NCBI GenBank assembly: GCA_964023205.1
Contig: OZ026839.1
Location: forward strand, 13,422,386-13,486,385
Length of the DNA stretch: 64,000 bases
Origin: Lutraria lutraria
Taxonomy: Eukaryota > Mollusca > Bivalvia > Venerida > Mactridae
Direction: 5' to 3'
Shown here: piece by piece, positions 22,862-35,730 of the stretch
How the letters are laid out: each line of letters starts with the position of its first letter
Numbering within the stretch: the first letter of the stretch is position 1
Program-made: the position numbers and the translations under genes
Notes under the pieces: model-generated
Seen by the model: the letters and a program-made list of their open reading frames with translations, nothing else
Database searches by the model: none
What the model was told of the DNA's origin: nothing

Positions 22862-25800
22862 ATGTCGTCTGCTGAAGACGCTGATGATGAAAGGGAGAGT
22901 CCAGCTCCAACTATCATAGAAGGATGGGTCGATCCAAAATCTATCAAATTTACACTGTTTATTGTGCTACCAAACGATGAAGTTTGCACACTTCGTGACC
23001 TACCCTCAGGAATCAGCGTTCCGGATCTTAAGGTAAAAACAAACCCTTAATCCCCGACTTCAAGTACTTAAACCAGCAAATTCATTATTTTGTTCTAAGT
23101 GATCAATGATGGTTTTTGAAAGAATGGCCTTTACTCACAGGGTGGCCTTTAGTCGGAGGTGTAGGGGTAGAGCGACGGACTCCTAACCCGGAGGTTGTGG
23201 GTCGAATCCCGTCAGTATCGGAATTTGACCGGAACCTTCACATTCCCTTCTTCCGGCGCGAGTACTGGTCAGAATCCAGGAAGTGGTCATTGAGAGTAGT
23301 AAATATAAGTTGTAAGAACTTGCACTACAACTGATGTAAAATAAATAAGTTTAAACTAACAAAGGTCTGACTGTACATACATTGAATTTTCGTTCATATA
23401 CGAGTAATAAATATTGTATAATATTATTGAGTTTATCCTCTCTGAAGCCACCATATTAAGGCAATCATTCTGTTTTCTACTACATTGTATTGTATATATA
23501 TGACCATATATGATTGGGATAAACTTGTCCTAATGTCTTGGATCACAGCAAAAATAGGAACGAATGAAAGGTTTCACCGTAAAAGCTTGGCAAAAGTTAG
23601 CACAAACTTCCCGCGGCAGTAAGAAACGAACTGAAGTAATTACATTTGTATTTGTTTTCATTACCCACAGGCTCGTCTTGAATTACAAGCTGGTATACCA
23701 TCGCAAATATACAACTTATTTTACCCAAATGGCGATGAATTACGCGAAGACCAGAGACTAATTGTGCAGGAAACCATCTTAAACGGATACCTTCTTAAGT
23801 AAGTATAATTATAGTGACTTGGTTCCCGGCAATAAGTCATTTCTGGATTTTTCAGACATTCAAATTTCAGCGAAAGATGAGAAGTTTAAAAGGTTTAAAA
23901 GTGTTTCAAATGACCATATAATAATTGTCGTTACATCAAATATTAGTCCCCTAAAATTAAGTGTTACGAATACTTACTTAAATTTCATAATTCTGTTCTC
24001 TTTCGAAAAACTTCGGTAGATTCCGTCATTTAACGTGATCGGTTGCTTTCGTCAGGATTCGGTGGGATATCGCAACCAATAACAATACTGCCAAACAAAT
24101 GGAGAAAACAGTTTCATGAGGCAAAATCATTTTCAGTTTTCGGTGTATGCTTAAAAAAACCTTATTAACAAAGTGCTATGGATGCATGTGTGGTCCCTGT
24201 TGGAAAGGGATATCATAATATAACCCTATTTTTGAATTATCTGTAGTGCATTGTGAACATTTCAGGGTCCACCTTCTCGATAATTGGGAATCCCTTTATT
24301 TGGCTGTGTCGAGGAATTGTATAGAGCAGGTGTATCACAGCGGTGGGGTACATTTAAAGGGTAACATTATTATTAGTTCCAAAGAGTCGGACAGATATGA
24401 CAGTGTGGTTAGAGAGAGAGGAGCAGCCGCCTTGTTTATGGCTTCCTCGCTTGGTTTGCCGAGAATGGCTAACATGTTAATTTCTGTCGGTAAGTACATT
24501 TGTGTGTTATGTATTATCTATAACATACCATTCCTATCATAGATGTTTGGAATATCAAAAATGTAATAAATGAATATACTGTTCTGAAAAATTGGTTAAA
24601 TCATAAAAAGTGAAAACTATACGATGGTTGTTCTACACGGTTTGTTGAAATGCTACTGATAAGCAAGCACTAAAACTGAATGTCTTTTACCGACCGTCAT
24701 ACAGAGCGATCATATCCTCTGTTTAGCCACTGAAAGGTCTATGGTCAGTTAGTATTCTTACATCCACCATCTGTCATTTTATCTGAATGTATGTCTCCAT
24801 CCAGCTATCTCTTTCAGACGAAGTATAAACGCTTAGGAAAAAATGTAAATTTCCTCAAAGTCTGCTGTTGCGATTGAAAGCGTTGTTAAAAAAGCACATT
24901 GTTGCTTTGGTCATACCCGAATATGCCCCGAATGATTAGAAGACTTCTATCGAATCTCAATCTCGATTTACTTCATTCTAATTTTGCATCTCTGAGATAC
25001 AATTGATTGAATTTAAAATTGCTTACCTGGTGGAAATAACTACATTGTATACTGGTATTTCAAACATCCGTGAGTAAATATTAAAATGCGTATAGATTCC
25101 AATATAAAAATGTCAAAATTGGCATAGGCGAATATGAAGTATGAGCTTTTATTGCTATGTTTTAATTTATTTTGCAGGGGTCAGTGTAAACAGCGCAACA
25201 CCTTTCGGACGAACACCACTTCACGCAGCAGTCGCTAGAGACCACGTCACCATTGTTGATATGTTGTTAAATGTTGGTGCGTCTCTCAAACAGGCAGACC
25301 GAAATGGAGTTGTCCCCCTTGTTCTTGCGCAACAAATGTCTTCCGCTGCTTGCTTCCGGAAGTTGCGATTAATGCAGCTCAATCTGCGGGGAAGCGCTAG
25401 CAACTATTCAACCAATAAGTCAACAAAGACAATCAAAATTCCTAATCAATCTGACACTAGAATTGAAAATCTAAAAAACGAAAAAATAAATTCCAATAAG
25501 TCACCTTATCAAGAGACAAGCTCATCTCCAAAACACAACTTTTCAGCTCCTGTTCATGCTTCTCGGAAACACTTATCGAAAAGCGCCCCACTGAATGAGA
25601 CAAGTCGAAAAGTTCCGGAAGCCCGTGATGGGACATATTCGTCCCTCAGCAACGCAACAACGGGAAAAGTTCGACGATCTAAAGGAAATGTCAAATGGAA
25701 AGATACAAAAACGGAATATGTTTATTGGAAGAATCTTGGTACGCATACAAAAACACCACGAGGAGTAGAGGACACGGTGAATGTTAAACCAATGTCATTG

Positions 25801-27387
25801 GCAGAACCGAAAGCCATTATCAAGTACTCGAATATCGCTAAACAAAACAGTCAAAAGGCTGAGAATGGTAACGACGAGACCAGTAAAGACAGCGAAGAGC
25901 TCGCTAAGGCGATGCAATATTCAAAGGATAGGTAATTATGGCGTCCCATTTATCTTTGACGACATATAATTAACACCACTGCACAGATTTGTATATAGAG
26001 TAAAACTTGTGAACAAATACCACCCTTTGAGAAGACAAAATGTAGCCTTTATTGACAGGTGACCTGTATTCGACGGTCATTTTGTTCTAAACAATCCATC
26101 AATTGTTTTTTAAAAATAACATTTATTCACAGGGTGTCATGTATTTGGAAGTGACCGCCAATACAGGTTTGATTGTAATTATTATTATTGAAAATAAGTG
26201 AATATATTAACAAAATTAATGTGATCTTCCTTTTGCTGCACGAATGAATGTAATAGACGACTGGAGTATAAAAGAGACTTCCAATTCTTAATTCTCATAT
26301 CTTCAAATATTTTTATATGATGGTTATATGTAATATCAATATGTTATATAAACTTTTTGTCTGTGACTACAGGTTAAAACATTTCAAGAAGTTAGCAACG
26401 CCACCAGATGATTACGTCCCTATTGTTTACCGTCAAAAGAAATCGAAGCAACTGACTATGGGAAATACTGATGCTTTTAACAAATGGTTAGATAGAAAAA
26501 CAATCGAAATTGAAGAAGCGGAGGAAAACAAGTCGTCATCGGAAGAATATTTTAATCAGTCCGATCCTGAAGAAGATAAAATGTTTGAATTCAATAAAAG
26601 AGTGAGAAAGAAAAATCGAGAATCCGTAAGAGATTCTAAAAGTGCCAAAGGTGGAGCTAGACAAGTTCCGTGTGTTTTAAAGTTGGGAAGTACCACGCAA
26701 GGAGATAGTAGGAACCCACCTGCTGAACAGAATATTTCATCATATAAAGAGTGGCGAAGGAATAAAGCAAGTAGTGTCAGTGTACCTAGAGGCAAGTCAG
26801 CAAATGATTTTATAGTGGAGAAGAGGCGGTTGGAGGAGAAAAGGCAGAAATTGCTGATGAACGCGATATCGTACGAAGAGTGGTTATATCACACAGACGA
26901 GAGGAAGATGTTGATAAAGCAGATACTGAAAGCCGATTATGAGGAGATGAGAAAGTTAGAAGATGAAAAGTTTCGGGACAGGGAACGATTATATTCCTAT
27001 GATTTGTGGAATGAGCGTTTGCAAAAACGTGAAATGGATGATAAAAGAAGGAAAGAGATACAACGCAAGTACGATGAGGAAAGACTGAAGGAGAAATTGC
27101 AAACTAGGAAAACTGGCGGCTCAGGTCCCGAACCATTTGATGAATGGCTAAATAATAAAAGATTCACAATGTCTAAAGAAAGTGAGAGACAAAGCGTTGC
27201 AAGAAGAAGTGAAGATCTAAGATCGCCTGTTGGAAGTCCCAGGAGAACACCAAGGCAGAAACCTGATTACAATGATGTGTTACTTGTGAAACATCAAGAA
27301 GAAGTTGGTTCTTTAAACGAAAAGTTAGGGAATGGGCACAAAATGAACGGACAAATGAATAATATACCCGTTACTATGGTGACATAA
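22862..27387 (+). CDS. ubiquitin-like + ankyrin-repeat protein, ANKRD60-like, with long coiled C-terminus
   Basis: Five coding exons join in frame: 22,862-23,032, 23,671-23,798, 24,266-24,489, 25,178-25,931 and 26,373-27,387, giving 763 aa. All introns are GT-AG (donors include GTAAGT twice) and the phases match at each join. Residues ~28-100 look like a ubiquitin-like fold (FTLFIVLPNDEV; later LEL-AGIPSQIYNLFYPNGDEL). Residues ~105-225 hold ankyrin repeats, clearest at 183-212 (FGRTPLHAAVARDHVTIVDM). This order matches ANKRD60. From ~230 the chain is Ser/Lys/Asn-rich, then highly charged and helical (~430-720), with five aromatic-x-x-Trp motifs having Trp at about 464, 553, 596, 638 and 684 (FNKWLDRK, YKEWRRNK, YEEWL, YDLW, FDEWLNNK). 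Such Trp-Leu-x-x-Lys motifs occur in some microtubule or ciliary coiled-coil proteins, so a cytoskeletal role is only a guess. Vertebrate ANKRD60 is, as I recall, about half this length. An acceptor-like site at 22,843 implies an upstream non-coding exon. Confidence 0.88.
23082..23161 (+). mobile_element. M2 MITE fragment in intron 1 of the ankyrin gene
   Basis: Matches the right half of the M2 elements (ATTTTGTTCTAAGTGATCAATGATGG, then GGCCTTTACTCACAGGGTGG and TCGGAGGTG). It stops where a tRNA-like sequence begins, so its right terminus was replaced or interrupted by the SINE. Confidence 0.65.
23156..23345 (+). repeat. tRNA-derived SINE (Arg-CCT-like head) in intron 1
   Basis: The head has an A-box-like TGTAGGGGTAGAGCG, an anticodon-loop-like CTCCTAA and a B box GGGTCGAATCCC at tRNA spacing, resembling tRNA-Arg(CCU). 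The anticodon stem has mismatches, so it is not a functional tRNA. A body of about 120 bp follows, and it ends with an A-rich GTAAAATAAATAAG tail. It is fused to the M2 fragment on its left. Confidence 0.65.
25994..26177 (+). mobile_element. M2 MITE copy in intron 4 of the ankyrin gene
   Basis: About 180 bp, homologous end to end with 28,075-28,244 and 52,723-52,894. Shared landmarks are AAACTTGTGAACAAA near the left end, GACAAAATGTAGCCTTTATT, TTTTGTTCTAAACAATCCAT, TTCACAGGGTGTCATGTATT and AATACAGGTTTGATTGTA at the right end. The ends are inverted copies of one another. No coding capacity. The left terminus is mutated (TATAGAGTAAAAC in place of TACAGTCAAAC). Confidence 0.8.
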
Positions 27388-27752
27388 TGTTGTAAATACA
27401 TAGTCTGTAAATTCCCAGGTGAACATCCGTCAGAGGTTATATATGTAGTTTGTACCAAAACAGTTCTTACGACCTACGCGTGCAAATTTGTTTACAATTA
27501 AGTTGACATTCCAATAGCATAAATGATGACGTTTCATTGAATGGAATTAAAAGAGTAGATCTTCAATTTGTTTGTACGCCATACCCAAAGCGAAAACATT
27601 TAGTAGAAAAAATATTCCATGTTGTACTGAACGGATAATTTCTCAACAATTATACTAGAGCAGTAAGTGAAAATTCTTTGTTCGGTATTGAAGTACATAA
27701 ATCAACTTGTACATGAAACGTTTGGATTGATGTGATAGTGTAAATGTGTAGT

Positions 27753-27758
27753 AATAAA
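27753..27758 (+). promoter_or_regulatory. candidate poly(A) signal of the ankyrin gene
   Basis: AATAAA lies 366 nt after the stop codon at 27,385-27,387. A+T-rich DNA gives such hexamers by chance, so this is only the first good candidate. Confidence 0.4.
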
Positions 27759-28074
27759 TGTTAATATGCTAACTAGCTAGTGGGAATTAGACAGATTTGC
27801 ACACACTGTGACACAGGTAGCAAGCAACATTATGTGGACGTTTTGCCATCTGCCAAAGTCTTCCATACTAAATGTACATGTAGATTCTTTTTTAAAATTA
27901 TTGTACAAATATGAAACACGCCGTTGTATATTAGGTCAACATGCATTTATCTATTATTATTATTTATGTTTTGTAATACATGTGCTTGTATACTATACAC
28001 ATGTTTGTTCTTTTTCTGTTGTCTGTTTCACTTTGGTAACAATTTACTGAGATAACAACAGTACCCATATGGTA

Positions 28075-28244
28075 TACAGTCAAACCTGTGAACAAAGGCC
28101 ACCCTGGGGAAAGACAAAATGTGACCTTTCTTAACAAGTGACATTAATTCTGTTTTAAATATCAATGATTGTTTTAGAATGAATAGCCTTTACTCCCAGG
28201 ATGGCCTTTATTTGGAGGTGGCCACTAACACAGGTTTGACAGTA
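28075..28244 (+). mobile_element. M2 MITE, best-preserved copy
   Basis: 170 bp bounded by TA. The left end TACAGTCAAACCTGTG and the right end ACACAGGTTTGACAGTA are inverted copies with one mismatch in the outer 16. The internal part carries further mirrored words (AAAGGCCACCCTGGGG on the left; CCCAGGATGGCCTTTA and GGAGGTGGCCACTAAC on the right). TA boundaries and CAGT-type ends place it with Tc1/mariner-pogo non-autonomous elements. Confidence 0.85.
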
Positions 28245-28869
28245 ATTGTAATCAGCTTTTGAGAAAAAAAATGCAAGAAACTTTTGATCGAGGTTGACTC
28301 CCGATTTACAATACAGCTGTTTTTTTTAGAAAATCCGGCATTTTAAAGAACTCTTGGACTTTTGTGACTATAATTCAAGAACAAATAAGAATGAGATAGG
28401 AACTATAATGAATGTTTATCTTCTTGCTCCAAAAACCTTATGACAGCTGTAAATCGATGTCTTGATGAAACAAGTTTCCATACATCTTAATGTCTTGAAT
28501 ATCCTTTAAATTCTTTAATGTTAGTTATATGGTGTGATACAGTTATACCGGGGCACAAATACAAATGTATTACAATATGGACGCAAATTAAAGCATGTTT
28601 ATAATTTTAGTATATATCTATTAAATTGTTCAGTATTTTGTTACTCAAATAAAAAGGCACTAAGTATAATTTATCATCAACCAGCCCATGAAAATACATT
28701 ACAGTAAATACTAAAATAGATTTATTAGACATACCTTTAGTTTAAAATATACATATTCAAAAGTTGTTTACAAGCATTAGCACTGTAGTATAAAAGGTGT
28801 TAAACTTACTTTATTGACATCATTTCATGACCTGGTGTATAGCGATTCTCTTGGTAGAGTCGCACATAC

Positions 28870-29385
28870 GCCATTGTTTTTTACTTTGTGTCGTGCTATT
28901 CTCATGACACCGCTTGTAAATAAAACGACGTGTTATTATTACGACAACGCTTGTAAATTAAATGACGTGTTATTCTTACGACACCGATTGTAAAAACGAC
29001 AACGTGCTATTCTTACGACACCGTTTGTAAATAAAACGACGTGTTATTATTACGACACCGCTTCTAAATGAACACCGTGTTATTCTCACGACACCGATTG
29101 TAAAAACGACTACGTGCTATTCTTTTGACACCATTTGTAAATTAAACGACGTGCTATTCTTACGACACCTTTTGTAAATTAAACGACGTGTCATTCTTAC
29201 GACATCATTGTAAAAACGACAATGTGCTATTCTTACGACACCGTTTGTAAATTAAACGACGTGTTATTCTTACGACACCGAATGCAAATACGACTACGTG
29301 CTATTTTCACGACACCGCTTGTAAATAAAACGACGTGTTATCCTTATGACACCACTTGCAAATAAAACAACATGCTATTCTCAAG
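28870..29385. repeat. 37-bp tandem repeat array (~13 copies), diverged
   Basis: Units of 34-38 bp have the core GTGTTATTCTTACGACACCG followed by (C/T)TTGTAAATAAAACGAC. Several alternate units are shortened in the last part (TTGTAAAAACGACAAC), giving a partial two-type alternation. Copies are more diverged than in the other arrays here, so this array is older or less homogenised. Confidence 0.93.
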
Positions 29386-29499
29386 GCAAAAAAACATCCA
29401 TTTGAATGAAAACCTCGTGGCAAAAGGATGCAATTACACAATAGCAATACCCATGTCTGCACTCACAATTTAAGTAATATAAAATAAAATGAAACTAAA

Positions 29500-29750
29500 A
29501 TAGTAAATGCAAAACAGCGTAAGTACAGACGTAAGTATAAACTCAGAAACGTAAGCATAAACACAAATATGAACGTACAGACGTAAGTATAAACTCAGAA
29601 ATATGAACACAAAGTCTTAACTAAGATATATGAACGTACAGACGTAAGACTAATATAAACCCAGAAATAGGAACAAAAATACTCAACTCAGTAATATGAA
29701 CATACAGTCGTATAAACTCAGATATATGAGTAAAAGACGTAAAGCGAATG
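29500..29750. repeat. irregular repeats of GTACAGACGTAAG / AAACTCAGAAATATGAAC
   Basis: The words GTACAGACGTAAGTATAAAC, TCAGAAA(C/T)(G/A)TAAGC and ATATGAACGTACAGACGTAA recur four or five times with unequal spacing of about 30-60 bp. It is a degenerate minisatellite without a clean period. The minus frame 29,621-29,818 is a reading of this repeat. Confidence 0.7.
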
Positions 29751-32700
29751 ATGTAGACATATATAATGAAAAATAAATCAGGGGAAAAGTAGTCTGAGGA
29801 GAGAAATGATCTTTTCAAACTGGTAGATTTTCATTTTATTGCTCAATAATTAGAAAAATAAGTGACACTCAATGTAGAAACTGCAGTTGTTATGTCACAT
29901 TCGGCGCATTCACATGTCTGATACATTTTAATTAAAGCTTAAAGGGGCATACCCTACAACTTGGTGCAACTAGAATCAAGGCAAAATGATGATAAATTAG
30001 AAGCTTGTAAAGAAAAAAGCCGACGAAGAAAGTTTCAGCCAAAAATTCATCCAATTAAAAATAAAATCGCAAAAAATATTAATTTCCATAAAAGATCGGA
30101 AAGTCTTTGGAATTTGTTGTACAATTTTTGGGTGGAAGTGATTTATTATTCATAGCTATGATTTTTGTGGCTAGTACCTAAACTAGTCATTTTATGACCC
30201 AAGTTCTTCTTGCAATTATCCATTATATATTGTTTTACATATACATCTAACACATTTTTACACTTTCACAGAATGTTTGTCAGTTGTAGGGTATGTAATA
30301 TAACGATGATTAAGTCTACACCCAAACATTTATTATAGTTGAAGTTGTAAGTTCATATTTCATACTTTGGTGGGAAACTTACAATTACATGTGAAACAAC
30401 AACGGACATTTTATACAAAAAGCATGATAAAAATATGATAATCATGTAATTATATCTTACTGACATCGATTATTCCCGCATACTGAATTATTGCTAAATA
30501 TGTTAATCTTTTTATTCAACATATTTCTAAGGTATACATATTTACTGGTCAGTCTTGGACATTGCATACCAAATGATTATACAGTACAGCATGATCTTAA
30601 AACATTTGGTTTCAGGTCAAACAGTAACCCAAATAGTAAATGGCCAGTGTTTACTCATGAACAGGGACAACATTACAATTTCAAAGGCTAACACGCATTG
30701 TTTTGCGCGGAGCTTCCAAATTGCTGTCTCCACAGAAACAGTTTTACTTTTTAAGGTAACAGTAGCAATATCAGAACATAACAGTAACTACAACACTGAT
30801 AATGGCGGTTAGCATTTAAACCTTTTTAGCTTGAATCTATCAACTTCGAAATATTACAAGTATGGTATCTTGTATTTAATTAATCTTGAATATCACATTT
30901 TACAAGAGAATTTAATAGTAACTTATTTGACTGAATTTAAATTCAGATCGAAATCGTCTGAAAAATCTTACAATGTTAGCAACTTTAAGTTAACTTTTAT
31001 TCGTAGATTAAACTGACTTTAAACTTTTAGTGCGTATTAAACAAGTCTAAACAAATGAAAAGCGGTTTAATGTGAGTTACAGGCTATCTTTAAGATCTTT
31101 CAAGTCGGTACATTCTATCAAGTAACTATAGCATGTTCATGTGTCGAAAGAAAAACTACAAAATTAATTTGAAAAAAAAAATATGACACTATGATAACTT
31201 TGAATGTCACATGTCAGCATACCTTTGCGAATATCATTATTATAATAGATACATTCAACTATTATGTTTTACCATGAATCTGTTATTATAATGAATACTT
31301 AAGAGTCTGTATTATTCGCATAGTTTTCCTTTAAAACATTGAAATATTATATGTCCTCCTTTGAATATTACCAGTTTACACCTACGACGTATTGTCGGAT
31401 TAATCGCTTAGAGCAGTACGTCCAGATTCAACTTCTTCACAAAGACTCGTCGCGAATTGGATGATGTGTCTATATTAGCTATAAAACACGTAGAATCCTA
31501 TAAAGAAAATTTATATCATTATCCTGGGGATACTGTTACCAATTTAATGTGTTATTGTAGAAGTACCATTGCTAGTTTTGGCTTAAATATGTAAATAGTC
31601 CCTTATCTGAAATATCAGCTTGCTAAAATTCGCAAATGCGTATGATAATATCTTGAAAATTATAATTTTCTGACACGAAGACACTCAGTTAAAATTGGAT
31701 GGATGTACGCCCATTGTTGCTACATAATTTATAGAGTTCTACCGGTTAAATGGATGCGACAAACGCCAAATATTTAACGAATACAGATTTGATGTTCATT
31801 ATGAAAGGTCTGTACAATATGTGTCGTCTGTTACGTTATCCGGTCTTTGTTCAGCAAGGAACTAACAAACAAATGCTGTTTTAAAAGATAGTTGATTAAT
31901 CGTCCGATTTTTTGCCGATTTCTGAACAGCAGTCAGGTGCCGATAATGCATCGATTTCGTCTGTGACTAATTCGGATATTGGGTCCGAATAACACTGAAT
32001 AGGTTCTATTTTGTAAGGAAAACCCGAGGTGTATAGATTCAATTGATTGTTTTTCTTAATTACGGTCAATTATATTAATAATTACTCCCCGAGACGCAAA
32101 TAGTCGACCGAAGATATCGTAAAGGAAAATATGAAAAAGTATTATGTGTCGTGAAACGTGTCTGCAGTTGTTTGAATGACATTTACAATGTAACCAGTTT
32201 GTTTATTACCCTAAAACTTATTCATATTAGGCGAAATTAGATAATATAGTTTCAAACTTCCAATTTTAATTGGAATTCATTTGAACAAAAAGGAAAAAAG
32301 GATCTTATTGCAATGCACGCATTTAAATTATATACTTCTTCATGCGTAAACATTCAATTTTGTATTACCAAAACCAACCCGGGAGGCGGTTTATTGAATA
32401 CCCGTAACTGTAACGCTTATTTCGTTTCTATTTGGAAATTTGAGAAATCATTGCTGAACGTACAAAAGAAAATAGAAAATGCAAGCGAGTATGTACACCA
32501 ATGCAGAGTCGTGTGGTGTTATACATCACGGCACGACGTTCTATGACAACAGAGTCGTGTTTTACCGGCTTAATCACAAACAATAAGACACCTCACCTGT
32601 CATTTTTCGCCGTAAAAGTATAATTGTATATTATCATCGAAAATCTACCATTTAATATCATTAAAAAAGAGAGTATCAGGCAACAATCTTTAACATAAGA

Positions 32701-33603
32701 CTCTAAGTATGAAATTACACCCCACCCACCTTTCGGTTTGCAGTGTGATGCGAAATTACCATTTATTGGGACATAATCCAGGAGTGATTAATGTGTATTT
32801 TATGTAAATAAGCATCACTATGCAGTTTAAGGTATTTTCAAATTGTATTATACAGATTAAAGCCTTTTTATTAACTAGAAACATGATTAATGACTCCTCA
32901 GACATTTTTTATTCATAATGTAACCATATATTTTTTAGATTCAAAATCATACTTTTTATATACCAAACATATATTGCAACTAAATGCATTGATTTATCCG
33001 AATAAAATCTTAAAACGTGTCAAGTTGATATTACATTTAAACACATATTAGACTCATTAATGTATGACAGCATCTTTATAATTATGTTAATTCAGATATC
33101 TGACTGATTCGATTACATTCCTGTAACAATTCTAGAGATATTTAAATGAAGCAAGCCGAGTTGATTTGCTGATTGTTATTATAATGTAATTCTAATATTT
33201 CTATTTCTCGTGGGTTAATCACATGGTCTAGTTCATCAGGGCCACGGCTTGCTGATAAATAATGGGTTTTATTTCACGAATAAAATGTAATGTACTTATA
33301 GAGGAAGATATAAATTTCGTTAGAGATGAAAACTGGACGTGATGGAAGAGTTTTAAGACGGGCAGAGGGTAATACAAATATGAAAACAATTCGGAAATAA
33401 TTGAAAAAATGAGTGGAGATGTGGAAAGGGGACAGGCTGTTGCTGCAATGGGGGTTTAGGGTAGAAGTGTGCGTAAGGGAGTTGGAATAAAACAGGAACC
33501 GTCTGAAAAGCAATAAGGATGTACGTGGTCATGATATAAAATGCCACGAGGGACTTCTTGGCTGCAGCCTACCTCGTCGTAAGCATTTTTACACACAAAA
33601 AAA
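29751..33603. other. gene-free intergenic stretch
   Basis: A+T-rich spacer between the two convergent genes. None of the short frames (29,961, 30,491, 30,831, 32,313 on plus; 33,274 and 33,353 on minus) shows a domain, and I found no strong repeat. Confidence 0.4.
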
Positions 33604-33782
33604 TACACAATACAACCTCCCCAGACCGACCCTCACTTGAGCAACAACCTCTCTGCAACAACATCATGATTTACTCCCACTGTACGATTTAACTATTAAT
33701 TCAACCTCTATAGAGCAACAACCTCTCAACAACATAATTCTGCTACTCCTAAAGGTTGTTGCTTTGGAGAGGTTGTACTGTA
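33604..33782. mobile_element. M1 MITE, copy 1 (pogo/Tigger-type ends)
   Basis: About 179 bp. The right end reads GCTTTGGAGAGGTTGTACTG-TA, the reverse complement of the left end of the other M1 copies (TACAGTACAACCTCTCCA-GAGC). Its own left end is slightly altered (TACACAATACAACCTCCCC). The internal AACCTCT-TAGAGCAACAACCTCT words mirror the ends. TA boundaries fit a Tc1/mariner-pogo element. Non-coding. Confidence 0.85.
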
Positions 33783-35540
33783 CATTTAATTAGTTAGTAC
33801 ATGTATGAGACACGCTAGCAGTGTTGTCGTTTTCATAGTTAATTAGCTTTATCAACAACAAGTTCTGATCGAAATAATACAAGTCACTTCAGTATCGTCA
33901 TCAAAATCAGCAACAGTTATAACAAGACAGAAAAGAAATATAACCATTGTCTACATTACTGTCACCTTCATCTATAATTTTGAGATAAATCAAGTGTTCG
34001 TTTGATTTATTCGCGAGGCTAATCTTGGGTTATGTATATTAATGAATTCCAAATAATTTACTTGCCTGCGTACTGGGCGTTTCGTGAAGTTGATTGACGT
34101 AAAGAGGCATATTACACTATTCAGTTATTCATGTTTATATTTAAGTGATTACTATGTAACCACTAAATGATTTATTTATGTATCAATGAATAGACATACT
34201 CGTTATAATCATCGCGAGTTACGCATATCGAAAAAACGGTGTCGCGATTTATACAAAGGTTTAACAAACGGCGGCGCCAACCCCCGATGAGAGAAACCTG
34301 CTGATCGTACATACGCTATACATATTGAACATGATATGAAATACTTAGTACGGACTGTGAACAAATTGAAAACACATCCCTATCTAGAAAGGATAAAGAG
34401 TTAATGTTATTAATGAAAGTTTGTCATATTGTGTATAAAAATGATTGATTGGGTGTAAAGGGACGTGGGACGCTTCTAACAGGATTATGGTAGGGTAACA
34501 AATGTGTTCACTTCAGAATAAGCTGAACAACTTTCATTGAATGATTAAAGTGATGTTAAAGTTTTAATCACGTCCTGACAAGTTAACTTTTGTCGACTGA
34601 ATGTTTAAAATTGTAATTATTTCAGTAACATGTATTTTCTAAGTATGCAAAAGTCTATCGATGTCATGTATCCTGAATCCATTGAAATAAATACGATAAA
34701 GTTCGATTTCGAATATTAAGGTCCCATTTATGTGCTTTGAAAAGATGCCTACATAAACATTTGAAAGGGTCCTGAGTATGTAATGTGCCATTTTATTCCA
34801 CCCGTGCCTACATTGCAGTTGAAATTCAAATTGCCTGTAGATTGGAGTAATTTTAGTAAAATCTAGTCGAAGCAATGAATTAAATACGTAAATAGTTACA
34901 TTTGTTATTTCTATACAGGATTTTCAGTGAAAAGATTGGCTACTGAAAATCATCTTTAATGGAAATTTATATCAATAAAAATGTAAAATAAATAAGGAGT
35001 ATTTTCCCTGTGAAGAAAAATACTGGCTGTCTTTGTTTGTTTGTTATAATATGCATGTAAATGATATTTTCAAAAATATATTTTTTTACAAAAAATTAAA
35101 ACGTTTCATTGCATGAATCTGAATACATGTATTTATAAATCTACCAACTCACACTAATGTTTTAAAAAATAAATAACGTACATCGCAATGTGAATTTTCA
35201 TATATTTATATACATGTATATAGATAAGACATATATAGAGATATAGACAAGAGTCGGGTGTTGATAGTTTCTAAATGTATAGGAAAAATCTAAATCTAGC
35301 TACATGAATTATGAATAATAATCTGTGAATTACAAAGATACCTTGTTAACAATTGAATATAATAGATTAACAACTGTCAAAATGATATAAACTAATGTAT
35401 ATACAAATCAACTCCTTGGTATGCAGCAAAGTTACCAGAAGGAGTTTCACCAGTCTAAAAGAATGTCGCCATGTCACCAAAAGGCAAAGTCATTCTGAAG
35501 ACGGCAAAATTTTAGCGGTCACGTGATTTCGCTGGCCAGA
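33783..35540. other. gene-free intergenic stretch
   Basis: A+T-rich; no repeat or exon recognised. The minus frame 34,639-34,875 has no family resemblance. Confidence 0.4.
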
Positions 35541-35550
35541 CGAACTATAT

Positions 35551-35563
35551 CCAAAATGGCGCC
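35551..35563 (+). promoter_or_regulatory. YY1-like site (CCAAAATGGCGCC)
   Basis: CCAAAATGGCGCC matches the extended YY1 core (AAAATGGCGGC-type) that commonly marks animal housekeeping promoters. An E-box CACGTG lies about 30 bp upstream (35,520-35,525). It sits 168 bp before the ATG of the small frame at 35,731, in the same orientation, and may be that gene's promoter. Confidence 0.35.
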
Positions 35564-35730
35564 AGAAGATTCAATGCAGGCCACTCCATTGTCTTGTTAA
35601 CAATTTATTATCTTTTTAACGTGGTGTGAATTGGGTGTAATTGATTTCAAGTGATTTGCAGAATATACAATCATATCGATAGGTAAATAGTTTCTCAGCA
35701 TGAATCGCTATGTTCAGCCGTTTTCACGCT

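Noticed and set aside
23156..23225. Functional tRNA-Arg(CCU)
   Set aside because: The anticodon stem has mismatches and a SINE body plus A-rich tail follow, so it is a tRNA-derived repeat.
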